Assembly: GCA_026874595.1 (NCBI GenBank)
Contig: CM049313.1
Span: 49,465,659 to 49,529,658 of the forward strand
Reading direction: 5' to 3'
DNA: 64,000 bases
Origin: Sipunculus nudus
Lineage: Eukaryota > Annelida > Sipuncula > Golfingiida > Sipunculidae
The notes beneath the pieces are model-generated. The model did not search any database. It was not told the origin of the DNA and was given only the letters and a program-made list of their open reading frames with translations. Made by a program: the position numbers and the translations under genes. This document shows, one piece after another, positions 11,138 through 23,039 of this stretch. How positions within the stretch are numbered: position 1 is the stretch's first letter; every line of letters starts with the position of its first letter.

Positions 11138-11589
11138 CTTTATCAACATATTTTACAGTGTACTATATCATTTTGTTTGTGTCTCTTCGGCTCCAACATT
11201 TCAAAATAAATATAACTTATATAAATATAAATTATAACTGCTATAACTGTCTTCACTTTATTCATTGCTGCTTTTTAATGTTTCTAACTCTATGAAGCCA
11301 TGTTTTTGCCAATGGGAATAAGAACAAATCAAAAAAGACACTTAAAGGCTTATCGTTCGTATTGGAGCAGATGTGTTTAAAAGTATGAAAATAAGGTGAG
11401 TAAAGAAATGCTGTAAAATATTATTTCATTATCCTTCAAAGATGTCATATTCAATGGTAACTCGTACGTTCATATTAATCAAAATTTCACTTAAAGTATT
11501 CATCAAATTGCACCGATTCACTTTGAAAAAAACCAAAAACACCCCCCTGTACCGCATACTCCCCAATGAAAAAACTTTCTACGCCACTG

Positions 11590-11597
11590 TTCCACAG
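11590..11597. repeat. Right target-site duplication TTCCACAG
   Basis: Exact match to 5175-5182. Confidence 0.85.
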
Positions 11598-12800
11598 CTA
11601 CGCGCAGTGCAGAACGGTTGAACACAGCACAATCAGATGTTGACCCGGTTGTTTTCCCTGAACACCTGTGGTTCCTTTCGTATGAGGTTCACATAGTCCC
11701 CCTGGCATTCGCTCTCCAGTTCATGCATAAGAGTGTGGTACATACCATATTGCAAACTCCTGGTTAGCCCATAAGAATGAACTCCTCAATTGCTTTTAGT
11801 GACTGACGCATTGTGGAGTCCATAGATTGCACCTGCAGTTAACTGTGATTATAACACTCCATACATAACTGTGAGATTTAACATATATCCATTGATTAAT
11901 GTTCAGTACATCTATCTAGTGTATATTTGACCACTAGAAAACATTACTGTTCTGTTCTCGGTCCTATTTTACACCAAGGAAGTTAAAATATGAACATAAT
12001 AATAGTACACAGGCCTAAAAGCCTTGTACAGAACTGCCGTCAAATGTAAGATGTCTACCGCCGCTGTTAATGCTTCAATTCTCTCTGGACAAATAATATC
12101 AGTTGTATATGTCACAGGTGCTTCATGCTTTCAAGAATGGTTATTTTTTCATTACTAGTGCAGCGGTTAACGGCAAAATACAGAAGAATTGTTCAGATTG
12201 TGATAAAAGTACTAAATTTGGTGGAGATGAAGTTTTGATAATACATTTTCATTTTTTTATTAGTTCCACCAAATCTTCTCAGTGTAACGGGGCGGATCCT
12301 ACGTTAAATGTGGGGTACTCAAATTTATATGAAAAATACACGGAAGATCATCATAGTTACATTACATCTTATACATTCCTTATATATAGGTTAAATTTTG
12401 GAATATTTGATTCCATTTAATTAACATCATCATGAGAAATGTTAAATTACCTTTTTGATCTCATTAATGTAAACATTTGTAATTAAAATATTGACTATTT
12501 GCCATTCAACGACATATAGTAACTGAAGTAAATTTATTGCTAAATATGACATAAATCTTTTGTTTTAAAGTAAGGTATAATCACTATTCTCAATTCACAT
12601 CTCGTCGTCTCCTTTGATGCATATAGGAGACGGTCGGGGAGGGCAGTGGGGTGGGGGGGTTGGGGGGGGGGGGGGAGTTACTGCTTACGTGGTATGGGTT
12701 CACTGTATAAACATTACATATTTCATCGTACAATACGTATGTTGCTTCGTGCTTAAAAATCATGTACAGTTTATGGACATTTCCATATAAGCACTGAAAT
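11598..12800. other. Intergenic, no gene recognised
   Basis: AT-rich, with a G-rich tract near 12640-12675. The plus frame at 12103-12420 shows no domain or splice context. Confidence 0.6.
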
Positions 12801-12814
12801 AAATCCCTGAATTT

Positions 12815-12860
12815 CCAGGGGCGGGTCATATTTAATTATCAGGGGCGGATAATATTTAAT
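12815..12860. repeat. Duplicated hAT-type end fragments
   Basis: CAGGGGCGGGTCATATTTAA is followed 28 bases later by CAGGGGCGGATAATATTTAA, both leading into TTTAATTATCAG. This is a tandem duplication of a CAGGGGCGG terminus, the start sequence of the hAT-type MITEs elsewhere in the window. No partner end was found. Confidence 0.4.
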
Positions 12861-14950
12861 TATCAGTGTACATTCTTTTAAAATGTTATCGTAAATGTAC
12901 AACTAAACAGCGTTTTAAAGTTTTATTTCTACAAACAAATCTTGAAAACCAACAAACTCTATATCCATTAGCGTATACCTTTCCTTTTCAATCATCAAAT
13001 CATGACATGAACATCACAATATGGCAAGCGCTTGTTTATGCTTGGTATTGGTCACACACAGTAAATAATTCTCCATAAATTGAGAGTATTTAAAGGTCCC
13101 TTATAAAGTTAATTTAGTATTTACTTCTACATCATAAGACCAGTTTTGCTTTGCCATATCAATAATTCTTTCCTTTATTTTAGCCAAAAATATTCTAATG
13201 TCTCATACTTCTTGATTCATCCACACATACTCAAAACCTGCGCTGCATATTTTGCTTCTTATATGAGTAACCCATGTTTGTTTTCCATTCATATCTAGAT
13301 TAAACAGCACGTTATATATACGCTTTGGATAGCTTTTATAACCATAATGTACTAGTTTTGTCCAGTATTTTACACATCTCAATATTTTTGTAAATAGTTT
13401 ACGCACGGTATTAAGTAATGAAATACCTCCATAATTTTTTTTAGGATCTTTATGGTGGAAGCCTTTTTGTGAATTGGTTCAATAAATGCTGGGAAAAATC
13501 CATTTCCTAATACACTATTAAGTAATTGTAATATATGAGACGATATGTGACTATATGTACCTTTCATTATATCTACCGTTATCCCGTCAGGCCCTGGGGC
13601 CTTTCCTTTTTTACATTTCATTTATGGCTTTCTGTACTTCACATGGTGTAATGAGTCCATCAAGCTCTGTATCATTTTCAATTTCTAATACATCTTTTAA
13701 ATATTCCAGAGTATTAATCCCAAAACTTTATGTGTTGATGAATTTAAAAGTCCCTTAAAATGTTTGTATTAACGTACCGGTTCTACTGTTGTAACGATTT
13801 TCTTTTTATTTAAAAATCTCACGTTTTCCACATGGAATCAGTGTCTTTTGCTTCTATCACCTTTTGCACTTCTGAGGCTTGGATGATTCCCTCTCTTATC
13901 TTCACATAATTTTTTAAACCTCTGTTTTTTGTTTGTTAATAATTAAGTAAGTCGCCATCTGATATTGTACATCTATACTTATTCAAAGCTATATATTTTT
14001 CACTTTTTCAAATTCACATTCTTTGTCATACCATTTTGGTTGCTTTAGTTTCATGTTGTCTCGGAAGTTTTGTTTATTTCTGTAGGATATATTTTGATAA
14101 ATACTAACCAATGCCTCACTTGCTTTGTCCGGATATGTTTCTAAGGTTTCATTAAATGTGTTGAAAAGTAACGCACATTCTATTTGTTCTAATGAGTTTG
14201 AAATATTTGTTTTATCTTCATCAGTCTGATAAAATTTTACCCATTATGTCAGTCTGCATAGGTGTTTATTCGAAAGCTCTTTCCTTAGTCTAATAATATT
14301 AAGTGAACAGCTTAAAGAAAGTGATCGGATGGATCATCTGATAATACACAGGATCCATCTATACCTTATGAAGTAGACAACTACTGACAATTACATAATC
14401 AACTACACTGCTACCAAAAGGAGTTAAACACATAATTAAGTCTCCTGGTATATCTGGTATATCCGTTATATTTACAGTTCTAGCATTAAAATCACCAAGG
14501 AGAATTAAATTCATTAAATTCTGCTAAAGTATCCACCAATTAATTTTCCAGCCTGTTGATACCATTTATTTGATCTTAATCCACATAGAATGATGAACCT
14601 GCTGGTGCAATATAGCAGCAAACTATGGTCAAATCTTTATCTTCATTAATTAAGGTACCATCATACCCTTTAATTTCTGTTGCACGTAGACTAAGACCCC
14701 TCCTCTCCCTGTCCTCTTCCTGACTATTCCATAACCAAAGTGGAATGCATAAGAAAATTCATCATCCTTGGGTTCCCATGCCTCAGTGATACATACAATA
14801 CTGTTATTATTTATCAATTCTTTAACTTATACTGATTTAATTTTGTTCTTACGTCCATGTGCATTCCATGTTGCTATTTCTTCATTAGCATTTCTGCTAG
14901 TGCTGGACTTGTTTAAGTATGGGTGAAAAATTAAGTTGAAGTTGAAAAAT
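12850..14950 (-). pseudogene. Non-LTR retrotransposon ORF2: APE endonuclease plus RT, internally deleted
   Basis: Read on minus, an apurinic-type endonuclease begins near 14900 with ATWNAHGRKNKIK and continues through CITEAWEPKDDEFSYAF and RKRTGRGG near 14800-14680, with stops. The RT start (KGKAPGPDGITVDIMKGTY, then LNSVLGNGFFPAF and EPIHKKAST) lies at 13621-13450. The text then jumps to the post-RT region at 13406-13203 (CVKYWTKLVHYGYKSYPKR, then a KQTWVTHIRSKICSAGFEYV block), so the catalytic RT core is deleted. The C-terminal region continues to about 12850 (ERIIDMAKQNWSYDVEV, HDLMIEKERYTLMDIEF). It is the same family as the plus-strand copy at 1040-4235 but retains more of the 5' half. 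It is not functional. Confidence 0.85.
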
Positions 14951-15027
14951 ATAACAAACAGAAACAGGTTTTTTACCCATATGCATGAGGGAAAAAATCC
15001 TACTGGTTCAAATTATATTAAAGCAGA

Positions 15028-15660
15028 TATGTCTGAAATAATGTGTGCAATAGAAAATCACGGATTGTAGTCTGTTGGCCATATTTAATTTTGAGCAATG
15101 ATCCTTGTGAATTTGAGAAAGATAAAGCATATTGTTGCGAAAGAAAATCAACGATAGTGCTCTGGTGGCCATATTGGAATTCCGACAGGTCAGCAATTCG
15201 ATTGAGATGGAGCCCTTATAGGTACCAATCATCTCTTTGTAAATGAGATAGATCAACCTTGTTCTTGTTGAGATATCGCGCTTAAAAGTATATACCTAAT
15301 TGTGCTCTTGGAGCCACATTGGAATTCTGACAGCTCTGTTATTGGAAAGGGATTCAGTCCGCATTGGCACCAATGATCCCTGGAAAATGATAAAGATCAA
15401 ACATGCTCTTGTTGAGATATCCGGTGCGTACGAAAATCACCCATTATGATCTTGTGGCCATATTGGAATTCCAAGAGGTCTGCAATTCAATAGGTCTGAA
15501 GCCTCGTATGTACCAATCACCCCTATGAATTTGGGTAACCTGAAGTATATTGTTGTTGTTATCACGTGCGTAAGAAAATCAAGGGTTGGGTTGTGGTGAC
15601 CATATTGGAATTCGGACAGGTCTGTAATTCAATAGGTCTAGAGCCCTCATATGAACAGGA
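15028..15660. repeat. Tandem array, about 150-bp unit, about four copies
   Basis: Each unit has AGAAAATCA, then GTGGCCATATTGGAATTCC or a variant, then CAGGTCTGCAATTC, ATAGGTCTGAAGCCC, a GTACCAATCA block and a TGTTGAGATATC block. Units are diverged by substitutions and indels. A single inverted unit of the same family sits at 18400-18535. Confidence 0.8.
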
Positions 15661-16328
15661 AAAGTAGACAGGCAGAGTTCCGAAACATTTTTACTGAATA
15701 ATTAACTTGCTCTTTAGTAGGCTGATTGACAAACATAAATAGTAAAAATTCATGCTGTCACCATACCCTTTAATTAGTTTATTAGCCAATTAATGGTAAG
15801 CCTACGTTTGTTATAATTTACATGAAACGTGCTAAAACGCGTTAGTTCTGCACAATACTTGATAAATAAATACATCCTGCTCCATTATAATTATTGCAGA
15901 TCGCTTGTTAAACTGAATTAACTTCACTTGAAAGTAAAGTTTGAGCATCAGCAGACTTCTGTGTTCCATGTGCTGCAAAATAAAGGCCTTGATCGTACAT
16001 TTTTAGATTAGACATTATTTATCAATTATCTAATTTATTCATCGGTACCCCCAAAGTAATTGCAGGATCCACCCCTGAAATACCATGAATATTTCGTGGA
16101 ACTATTTCTTAAATGAAACCCAGGGTACAATACTACAACTGTACCAAATTTGGCACTTTTATCACAATTTGAACAATTTTTCCATTAGCCGCCGCACTAT
16201 ACAGGCCTTTCGGTATACAACAATATGTGAACATTGGTTTGTTAAAAAACCATAGGAAATATTTTTATTCATTTTCTTTCTAAGAGAAATAGATCGTATC
16301 GTGCTATAACCCCAAAATTGGCCCTTCA
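15661..16328. other. Intergenic with a possible hAT right end
   Basis: No gene seen. GGATCCACCCCTG at about 16067-16079 is the complement of a CAGGGGTGGATCC hAT-type end like the one at 51268, but I found no matching left end nearby. Confidence 0.45.
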
Positions 16329-16385
16329 GTTAGCCGGCGACGCAACAGAAACCTAAAACCTGTTGCGCCGCCGTCGGCGGCTAAC
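16329..16385. repeat. GC-rich hairpin in AT-rich sequence
   Basis: The left arm GTTAGCCGGCGACGCAACAG (16329-16348) pairs with the complement of 16360-16385, which is the same word with a 6-base GGCGGC insertion and one mismatch. The loop is AAACCTAAAAC. GTTAGCC occurs a third time at about 16391. The function is unknown; it could be a transposon end. Confidence 0.7.
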
Positions 16386-16877
16386 TCCTAGTTAGCCAAG
16401 GGCGTACCTAATACCACTGACGCCATCTTCTGCGTATAGTAGATGCAACATGGCCAATGCATCTTGAGTCTTTTGCACATGAAGCCTCTACCACAAGCAA
16501 AGTACATCTCTGTTTTCTGTCACGGTGTGGCCAGCCATATTACCGGTTCTGAGAAGTGAACACACTGGTACCAAATAATACTCAATGGAGACCTCGGTGC
16601 ATAACTCGCAATATATATTTATTATATTATATCACGACTGATCGTACCTCCTCTTTCATACTCGTAAGTTGTTCTATGTGGTCGTACGACCGCTCGCACT
16701 GTCAGACCGACGATTCGAACGTTGCAACGACCAGTCGGTAGTTATCGTACGACCTATCGTTTCATTCTACAATCGATCGGTAGTAATCTTACGACTAATC
16801 AAATGGTGATGTAAATGTATTCAGACCGGACCCTACTAGTCAGACCGACTGATAACGACAGCTCGTAAAGGGGCCCT

Positions 16878-16939
16878 CAGGGGCATAGCCCGCTCGTATC
16901 CAGTACTCGCCTTACATTCGGAATTTCACTTAAGCTAAT

Positions 16940-17004
<65 letters not shown>

Positions 17005-17403
17005 CATTAAATCAGTGGCGGATATATGCTATCAGTGGCGGATCAAGAGGGGGCGCCTTCGGCGCGCGGCCCCCCGTTGAGCTGCCAAATCTCTCATTAT
17101 TTCATATTTCTGATTTTAGTGATTAATTTTCGTTTTTCATGTTTCTTATGATTAATAAGGAATTAGACTTTATTTAAGTAATCTGCAGTTACACTTATTT
17201 TCAAATTTATTAACTGAGTATAAGGATATTTATTAACAGCTGCAGAACAACTGCAGATCGATCGAGCACCGGGCCCCGGTTGGGGTACATAAGCGCCCCT
17301 GCACCCCCCTTCCCCCCCCCCCCCCCCCCCCCCCGTTTTCGAATTTCTTGATACGCCACTAATGATGGCCCACTCCCCTCCCTCAATCCTGGCTACGCCC
17401 CTG
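16878..17403. mobile_element. hAT-type MITE with a second hAT-type MITE nested in it
   Basis: The outer ends CAGGGGCATAGCC and GGCTACGCCCCTG are inverted; the 5-mer GCCCT flanks both sides flush, with no full 8-bp duplication. Inside, 17033-17360 has its own inverted ends (CAGTGGCGGATCAAG and CTTGATACGCCACT). It is preceded by a tandem copy of CAGTGGCGGAT at 17013. The interior has a (TA)n tract and a poly-C tract (about 17309-17334). There is no coding capacity. Confidence 0.65.
16943..17001. repeat. (TA)n microsatellite
   Basis: TA run of about 59 bases inside the outer MITE. Confidence 0.95.
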
Positions 17404-17408
17404 GCCCT

Positions 17409-17640
17409 ATGTGTGACCGCAAACCTGATCCCTTCCGATTCAGCCGAAGGTTATCGTAGGTCATCGTAGGCATGTGTGCCTGTGCCATTTGGAGTAGCAA
17501 CGACTACTAAAGACAACCAACGACTTCCTACGACTACTTAGGACTTGTCGTGCGACCTTTCTGCGACAACCTACGATTTTCAAGTCGCAGTTGGTCGTAA
17601 CCGTTCGTAAGTGCATGTGTGACTTGGGCTTAATGTCAAA
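17409..17640. repeat. CGAC/GTCG-rich repeat, possible MITE
   Basis: The words CTACGAC, CAACGAC and ATCGTAGG recur every 10-30 bases, ending in GCATGTGTGACTTGGGCTTAA. A similar CGACC-rich stretch lies at 16670-16870 on the other side of the hAT MITE. The MITE may have split one CGAC-rich element. The ends are not firmly defined. Confidence 0.4.
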
Positions 17641-18050
17641 AGGCCTTTCAGACCCCCTAAATCCTTGTCTCCTTAAGCAATACCCGTGAATTCCCCATTG
17701 GAAATTCATTCATGCAGAACCTTCAGTTTGTGAGCGTTCTGTTCTGGTCTCCATTGTAAAGCTTTGTGGATAAGCCTGTGTTGTAACCGTAATTTTTTAA
17801 AGAACAAAATAAGCTGTCCATACTGGTTCTTAGGTTGGAAATTTGTGGCGGCAAACCTGGACCAGTGAAAATTTTGTTGGCCAGAGATCCCCATAGGAGA
17901 GATGACTTACGGTCTGTATGGCAGACGGTCTCTCCAAAACTGATACAAAGCCAACTCTGAGAACACTAGAGGTTTGTGTATATTGAACTCTATATCATGA
18001 ACTCTTAATATTTACTGCTTTCTGCATTAGCAGTTTTTTTTTTCATTTGC

Positions 18051-18377
18051 ATGAGAAGACTTAGTACCAAAGACAGCCCAGGATGGTTTGGAGCTATGTG
18101 TGAACACATGGGTATTCATCAACTCTGTCAAGAAAACTATATTGCCGTCGTTCATGGTTTGGAAGAACTTTCAGGATACACAGGGCGAGTCTCCAATAAT
18201 ACGTCCTTACACCAAGCCAGTAGAGAACATATGTTCTGGTCTGCAATGTTAACTTCGTGTAATTTAGATGATATTATTTTGCGCAACAGAACTAAACATT
18301 ATAGCGACTATTTTATCTATTATCCAAAGGGAACCCGTGAGTATTCTTTGAAAAATAGTAAATTTTCGGAAACATAA
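18051..18377 (+). CDS. Hypothetical open frame, possible exon
   Basis: A 108-codon frame with mixed composition (MRRLSTKDSPGWFGAMCEHM at the start, then an ENYIAVVHGLEEL stretch) that is not low complexity. GTGAGTATT at about 18331 is a good 5' splice site, and TTTCTGCATTAG near 18030 a possible acceptor, so an exon of about 18030-18330 is conceivable. I do not recognise the protein. No neighbouring exon could be joined to it. Alternative: a transposon-derived fragment. Confidence 0.25.
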   Translation: MRRLSTKDSPGWFGAMCEHMGIHQLCQENYIAVVHGLEELSGYTGRVSNNTSLHQASREHMFWSAMLTSCNLDDIILRNRTKHYSDYFIYYPKGTREYSLKNSKFSET

Positions 18378-18399
18378 TAAATAAGGTTTTTTTACCAAG

Positions 18400-18535
18400 G
18401 TAGATCCCTAATTTTCTTTTGCGCGCGATAACTCAGCAACAACCTTCTGCAGCTTTCCCAATTTCACAGGGGTCATTGGTGACTATGAGGGCTCGAGACC
18501 AATGGACCTTTCCGATTGCTGGCCCTAAGCCCCGC
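18400..18535 (-). repeat. Single inverted unit of the 15-kb tandem repeat
   Basis: CTAATTTTCTTTTGCGCGCG, then ATAACTCAGCAACAACCTTC, then a CACAGGGGTCATTGGTGACT block and GAGGGCTCGAGACC match, in reverse complement, the order of blocks in units at 15028-15660. Confidence 0.7.
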
Positions 18536-18893
18536 CCCCCTTAACGACGGTTGCTAAGTCCCACATTTGTCCAAGCGGGCGCATGTACTTTGTACACGAG
18601 AACATGGCATGGCGGCATCCCGCGACTCGCTTGCACATACAAATCCCTGAGAACATATCATATTAGTTTTGCCAGGACAAGTCATTTTGTCTAAGAAAAC
18701 TTAAAAGAGAAAATCAGAGATACGTGCATGATCAGATGATATAAAAATGTGAAAAACATCAGGAGCGATGCCGTCTGCGTGTTGCATGGCGCTCTGAACG
18801 GAATTCTTGGACGCCTGAATCTTTTAGTTCGAGCTAGAGGACGACATATTAACTGAGTCATATATCACCTGTATCATTTGTCTGTGATGACGG

Positions 18894-18939
18894 TGAGTAA
18901 TACTCATAGTTCGGTATGGGAACCCATACCGGTATTACT
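18894..18939. repeat. Two-tier perfect inverted repeat
   Basis: An inner palindrome CGGTATGGG-AA-CCCATACCG (18912-18931) is enclosed by perfect outer arms AGTAATAC and GTATTACT. It could extrude as a cruciform; no gene is attached. Confidence 0.7.
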
Positions 18940-20355
18940 ACTATTAGGCGACAATATGACAGACCTCGCGGTTGTTGGTAAACAAAGCGATGACATGTTA
19001 CTTGCGGCCCAACGTCAAAACATTGCCCGTTAAACGAAAAAGCTATGGGTCTAATGTGCTGCTTTTGCCTTTAAATCTTATTATAAAATAAGATGGGCAT
19101 AAAATTATTTATTAAACAATTTTTTTCCTGCTCTATAGCTACTAACGTGAATTTTAACTCTAGATTAAATCTATATTTTGGACTGACTATGTTACACATT
19201 ATTTATAACACTAATTAAAATAAAGGTCCTTTTATCATCAAAAGGGCCGAGTGTGTATCCTGAGGAATTGTATACTTATTCTCTAAATTTAATATTTGTA
19301 TCCTTTTAGATCATATGGGCACTGCTCCCATTCTTTTGGCCTAATTTAATCCTTCCACGGGCTGAAATTCATTAGCATTCCAGCTGAGCTCAGCAGCACG
19401 AGCACACCTCAGAAGTGGAATGTACCCGTACTGATAAACAATCTTGTGGTAGCCGGATCAGCAGAGTCCAGGAAAAGAAAACCAGTGGTCTGCAAAATGG
19501 ACACCACTATGAGTAAGTATAAATTATCTTTTACTTATCGCCCCACTCTCACACTAATAAGGTTTGTAAAAACAAAAACAAAAAAAAAAACTTATGCATG
19601 TTTGCAAATATTCTGTTCATTTAAATTTAATTCCCTTATCACTTGCTGATATATTACTGTGCCAAATAATATAGAGAAAAAAGACACTGGTTTTAAATTT
19701 TATTTCCTTATTAGTAACTGGACTGATGACCTCTAATGGCTATATCAGATGTTTTTATATAATATACTGTGACGCGCACATATCCTAAACACAAATACTA
19801 AATTGCTTGATTACCAAGTAATGGGTAAAAAATTTTTTGGCTCACAGAAACTAGGTTGACATAGTTAATGTCAGTGCATATTCATTTCGTTTTCCTTGCT
19901 TTTAATTAACTGTATGGCATTTACCAGAAATTCATTCTATCATTATGATGATGAAAATATGTAATGTAAAAATCAGATATAACCATATGTATTACCATGC
20001 ATGATGCTAGTCCTTCAATTTTATTGTTATAAAACTGAAATATCTGGTTGTAGACAATACATGCAGCTGCAACAAACAAAACCAAATCCAGAAAAGAAAG
20101 GATGTAGGAATCTGAACTTGCCCGATGCCTCTCCTGTCACAGTACCCAGCATTCGAACGAGGATTACTGTGACATACAGCCAGAAGATCTTCAACATAAA
20201 TGCCAATTCCTAATGATATTTAAATAATACTCAAGACCAAACATATGTGATATTTTTATTTTGAAAACACCAGTGATACAATGTCATATAAATGTTGATG
20301 TATAAGTGTATTGGCGTACACAGACTTATGAAAGTAGAATAAAAATTATGAGTCT

Positions 20356-20455
20356 TGTTTTTCTCTGTGTATTAACTGCTGTTTCAGAATAAGTTACTGT
20401 GTTTGTTTCTCTGTGTATCAACTGCTGTTTCAGAATAAGTTACTGTGTTTGTTGT
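20356..20455. repeat. Two-copy direct repeat, about 47-bp unit
   Basis: TTTCTCTGTGTATTAACTGC followed by a TGTTTCAGAATAAGTTACTG block occurs twice back to back with one substitution. A CAATAAA lies just after at about 20470. Confidence 0.85.
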
Positions 20456-22340
20456 AAGTCTTTCTCTTCAATAAACTTTTGAATCTGGGGTGTATTTTCA
20501 AGTTTATGACAATCTGGAATTTTAAATTAGAGACCAGCATGCATCCTACCTATGGAGATTCTCTAGACATTCAGACTTCCAGCATCTAACTTTCCTTTTG
20601 TAGAAATTAAATGTACCTATCTTGTCAAGAATATGACAATCAATTAAGCCTGTGGTGCAGATAGATTGTGGACTCGGTGCTGTCCTTTAAGTTGTGGAGA
20701 GTTCAGAACTTGTCCCATTTGCTGTGACCATTCTCTGTTGTTTTAAATGCAGATACACTGGCAAATGAAGCAGTCTGTAAAACAAGGAAAAAAATAAGGA
20801 CAATCAACTTTATATTTCCATAACTAAACTATATATAGAGGAAAAACATATGGAGAAAGGGTCAACTACAGGTATGAACTGGTTGAAAATTCTAATAACA
20901 TGACATCAAGTTTAGCATAGAGTCTCATAATTGTAGATTCATATAGGCCTACATTTGCCAATATGTAATTCTAATAGTACTATGATGACCTTGGGGGGGG
21001 GGGGGGGTTTACAACATAGTACTTTTCCACTCTAAATATTGTGGTACACGTCAACTTGCCCCCAGACCATGTCTGTAGAGTGTAGAATGGGCACTGTCCA
21101 TATATTATTTTTCTATTATATATATTCATATTTTTATTACTAAAATTACTACACAATATTTTACATTCAAATATTCAGTACCCCTATTTTCTATGCGAAA
21201 TTCATTTTAAATCAGTGACATCACTGACATGACTTGCAGTTGGCAACATGAATCAAATTGATTTAATGCTACTATTGCTAGTTCATTTATCACCACAATC
21301 ATTTTGTCACCAACCGTTCACATGTGGTTTGCCATGGGTATAATCATGCAACAAAGTTCACTTAGTGTTGTTTCTGACTGTTGTTATTCATGTCTACCTA
21401 ATAAAACAGTGTTCAAATAGTGACCAAATTGTTCATTATCACAATTAATTGTTAACTATAATTTATTTTTTTTTAATCAAAGTTCTAAGACACTAAACAA
21501 AACCTCAACATTTATAGTCTTCCCAGTTGTATGAAAGTGATACTGAAATATGTATATTGGTTTAGGGATTTAAGTTCATAGGGTTTCTTATTCTGATTTA
21601 ACAAGAACATTAATTAAAAAATAAAATAAAATAATATCACCTACATTAACATCCAACATACAATTTTCCCTACACTAATTTATTTATTTATTACACACAT
21701 CATTATATATGAATGGAGTGATATTAATAAAAAAATGTATAAATTAGAAAACAAAATTGGATAAAAAAAATGTTGACGTTATATTCATAAATTAATAATC
21801 ATATATAGGCACGTGTTATACATTACTGTTCCCACATGAGAATAAAATCCTTCCAGGTTCTATTCATCGCACATTCATAATGGCAAAGCCAAGCCAAGGG
21901 CTGAATTCTTACTGCTACATTATAAACAAAAGTCCGATGCAGTTGTCAGGTTGTTACTCTGTAATATGTGCAGAGCCAAACTGGGTCCACTGTCAACACT
22001 GTTGCAAGCGCTAGTCCAGCACTTCCAGAAATGTGGGGCCCTCTGAGGATTGTTGTCCGACCACATCTAGTATATGTTTTGATAGTATCAACATGGCATA
22101 TGGCTATTTATGCTTCATTTCCTCATTTGAAGGAATTATTCTCACTTTAAGGCTAAGCAAAGGCCATACACTAATTATATAAATGAAATATGGTAATAAT
22201 GAATTTATACCAGTTATTATGCTCATGTCAGTATACTTTACACAACTTCAACGAAAAGCCCAGTTTATAAAGGAGTCTATGAAAAAAAAGTTATTTTTAT
22301 ATTTTATGCAAACTTCAGAAGGGGTGTAAAAGGAGGCTCC

Positions 22341-22342
<2 letters not shown>
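20456..22342. other. AT-rich intergenic, no gene recognised
   Basis: Poly-G at about 20993-21007. The frames present are short and lack coding character. Confidence 0.6.

Positions 22343-22381
<39 letters not shown>
22343..22381. repeat. (GA)n microsatellite
   Basis: About 18 GA units. Confidence 0.95.
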
Positions 22382-22385
<4 letters not shown>

Positions 22386-23007
22386 ATTCGACATAAAAGT
22401 AATGCATTCATCAAAATATATTCAACATATCATTTTTTTATTATGTCTGGAGACTGTTGTTAAGGATTTTAATCCGCTGATACAACAACCACCTGTGCCA
22501 CATGGATAAATTGTACATAGTAAGGTGATTAAGTGTAATGCATTTAATAAAATTTGAGACTATATGACTTTATGAGGAAATTGGTAAGAAACTGAGAAGA
22601 GTATTCACTTGTTACTGAAATGAAAATTTGCTATCTATTTTAAGGGTTTGTTTTGGCTTAGACTAATTTTGTTACAGATGTAACAGTTGGTCTGAAGGCA
22701 TTTGTCCTTTTATGAACTTATACAATATGGTTTAGTGCAGCAAATAAATCCTTGAACACTATGAGTGAAGATTTTGTTTATAATTATTTGGTCGGCCTTA
22801 TGTTTCTAAGAGAGCTGTCTGTTATCTTAGTTCTGTTTTTTTTATAACAAGGGTATCTTTCCGTCTTGTGTCACGTTCATGTGTTATTGTCCTTGTTGTG
22901 AAATTCAATGTTTGTAGAAATTGTGGTAGGGTTTCAAGGAAGGCTTCATTGTGAAAATGTTATTATATTCAGTCGATAATGTCGTTTGTTTTAAGGATTT
23001 ATAATAA

Positions 23008-23033
23008 CTAGCAATTACCCGTGCTACGCACGG
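23008..23033 (-). mobile_element. Helitron-like 3' terminus
   Basis: On minus, the hairpin CCGTGC-GTA-GCACGG is followed by seven bases, then CTAG, then T. That matches the Helitron 3' pattern (short GC hairpin, then CTRR, inserted before T). The element body would extend to the right (to about 24.3 kb). The 5' TC end was not located. Confidence 0.5.
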
Positions 23034-23039
23034 TTTGGG

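Larger units (their letters stand above)
5183..11589. mobile_element. 6.4-kb hAT-type DNA transposon with nested insertions
   Basis: The left end CATAGGCGTAG and the complement of the right end (CAGTGGCGTAG) are short imperfect TIRs, flanked by the exact 8-bp repeat TTCCACAG. The left terminal 100 bases (GGGGGGATGGGGGGATATAT..., then CCCCCC, then AAGGGGGGTATGGCCCATTGTA) are homologous to the left end of the small element at 56227-56649, which has its own 8-bp duplication. Inside lie a candidate solo LTR (6840-7509), a foldback-like element (7862-10508) and a broken reading frame (10822-11137) that could be the N-terminus of the element's own transposase. No intact transposase remains. The 8-bp duplication, CAGNGGCG-type TIRs and family match make the boundaries strong; calling it hAT follows from duplication length and TIR form. 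Confidence 0.8.

Noticed and set aside
19446-20213. Two-exon gene model (donor near 19511, acceptor at 20053, AATAAA after)
   Set aside because: No reading frame stays open across the junction, and the first exon starts at a GTG rather than ATG.
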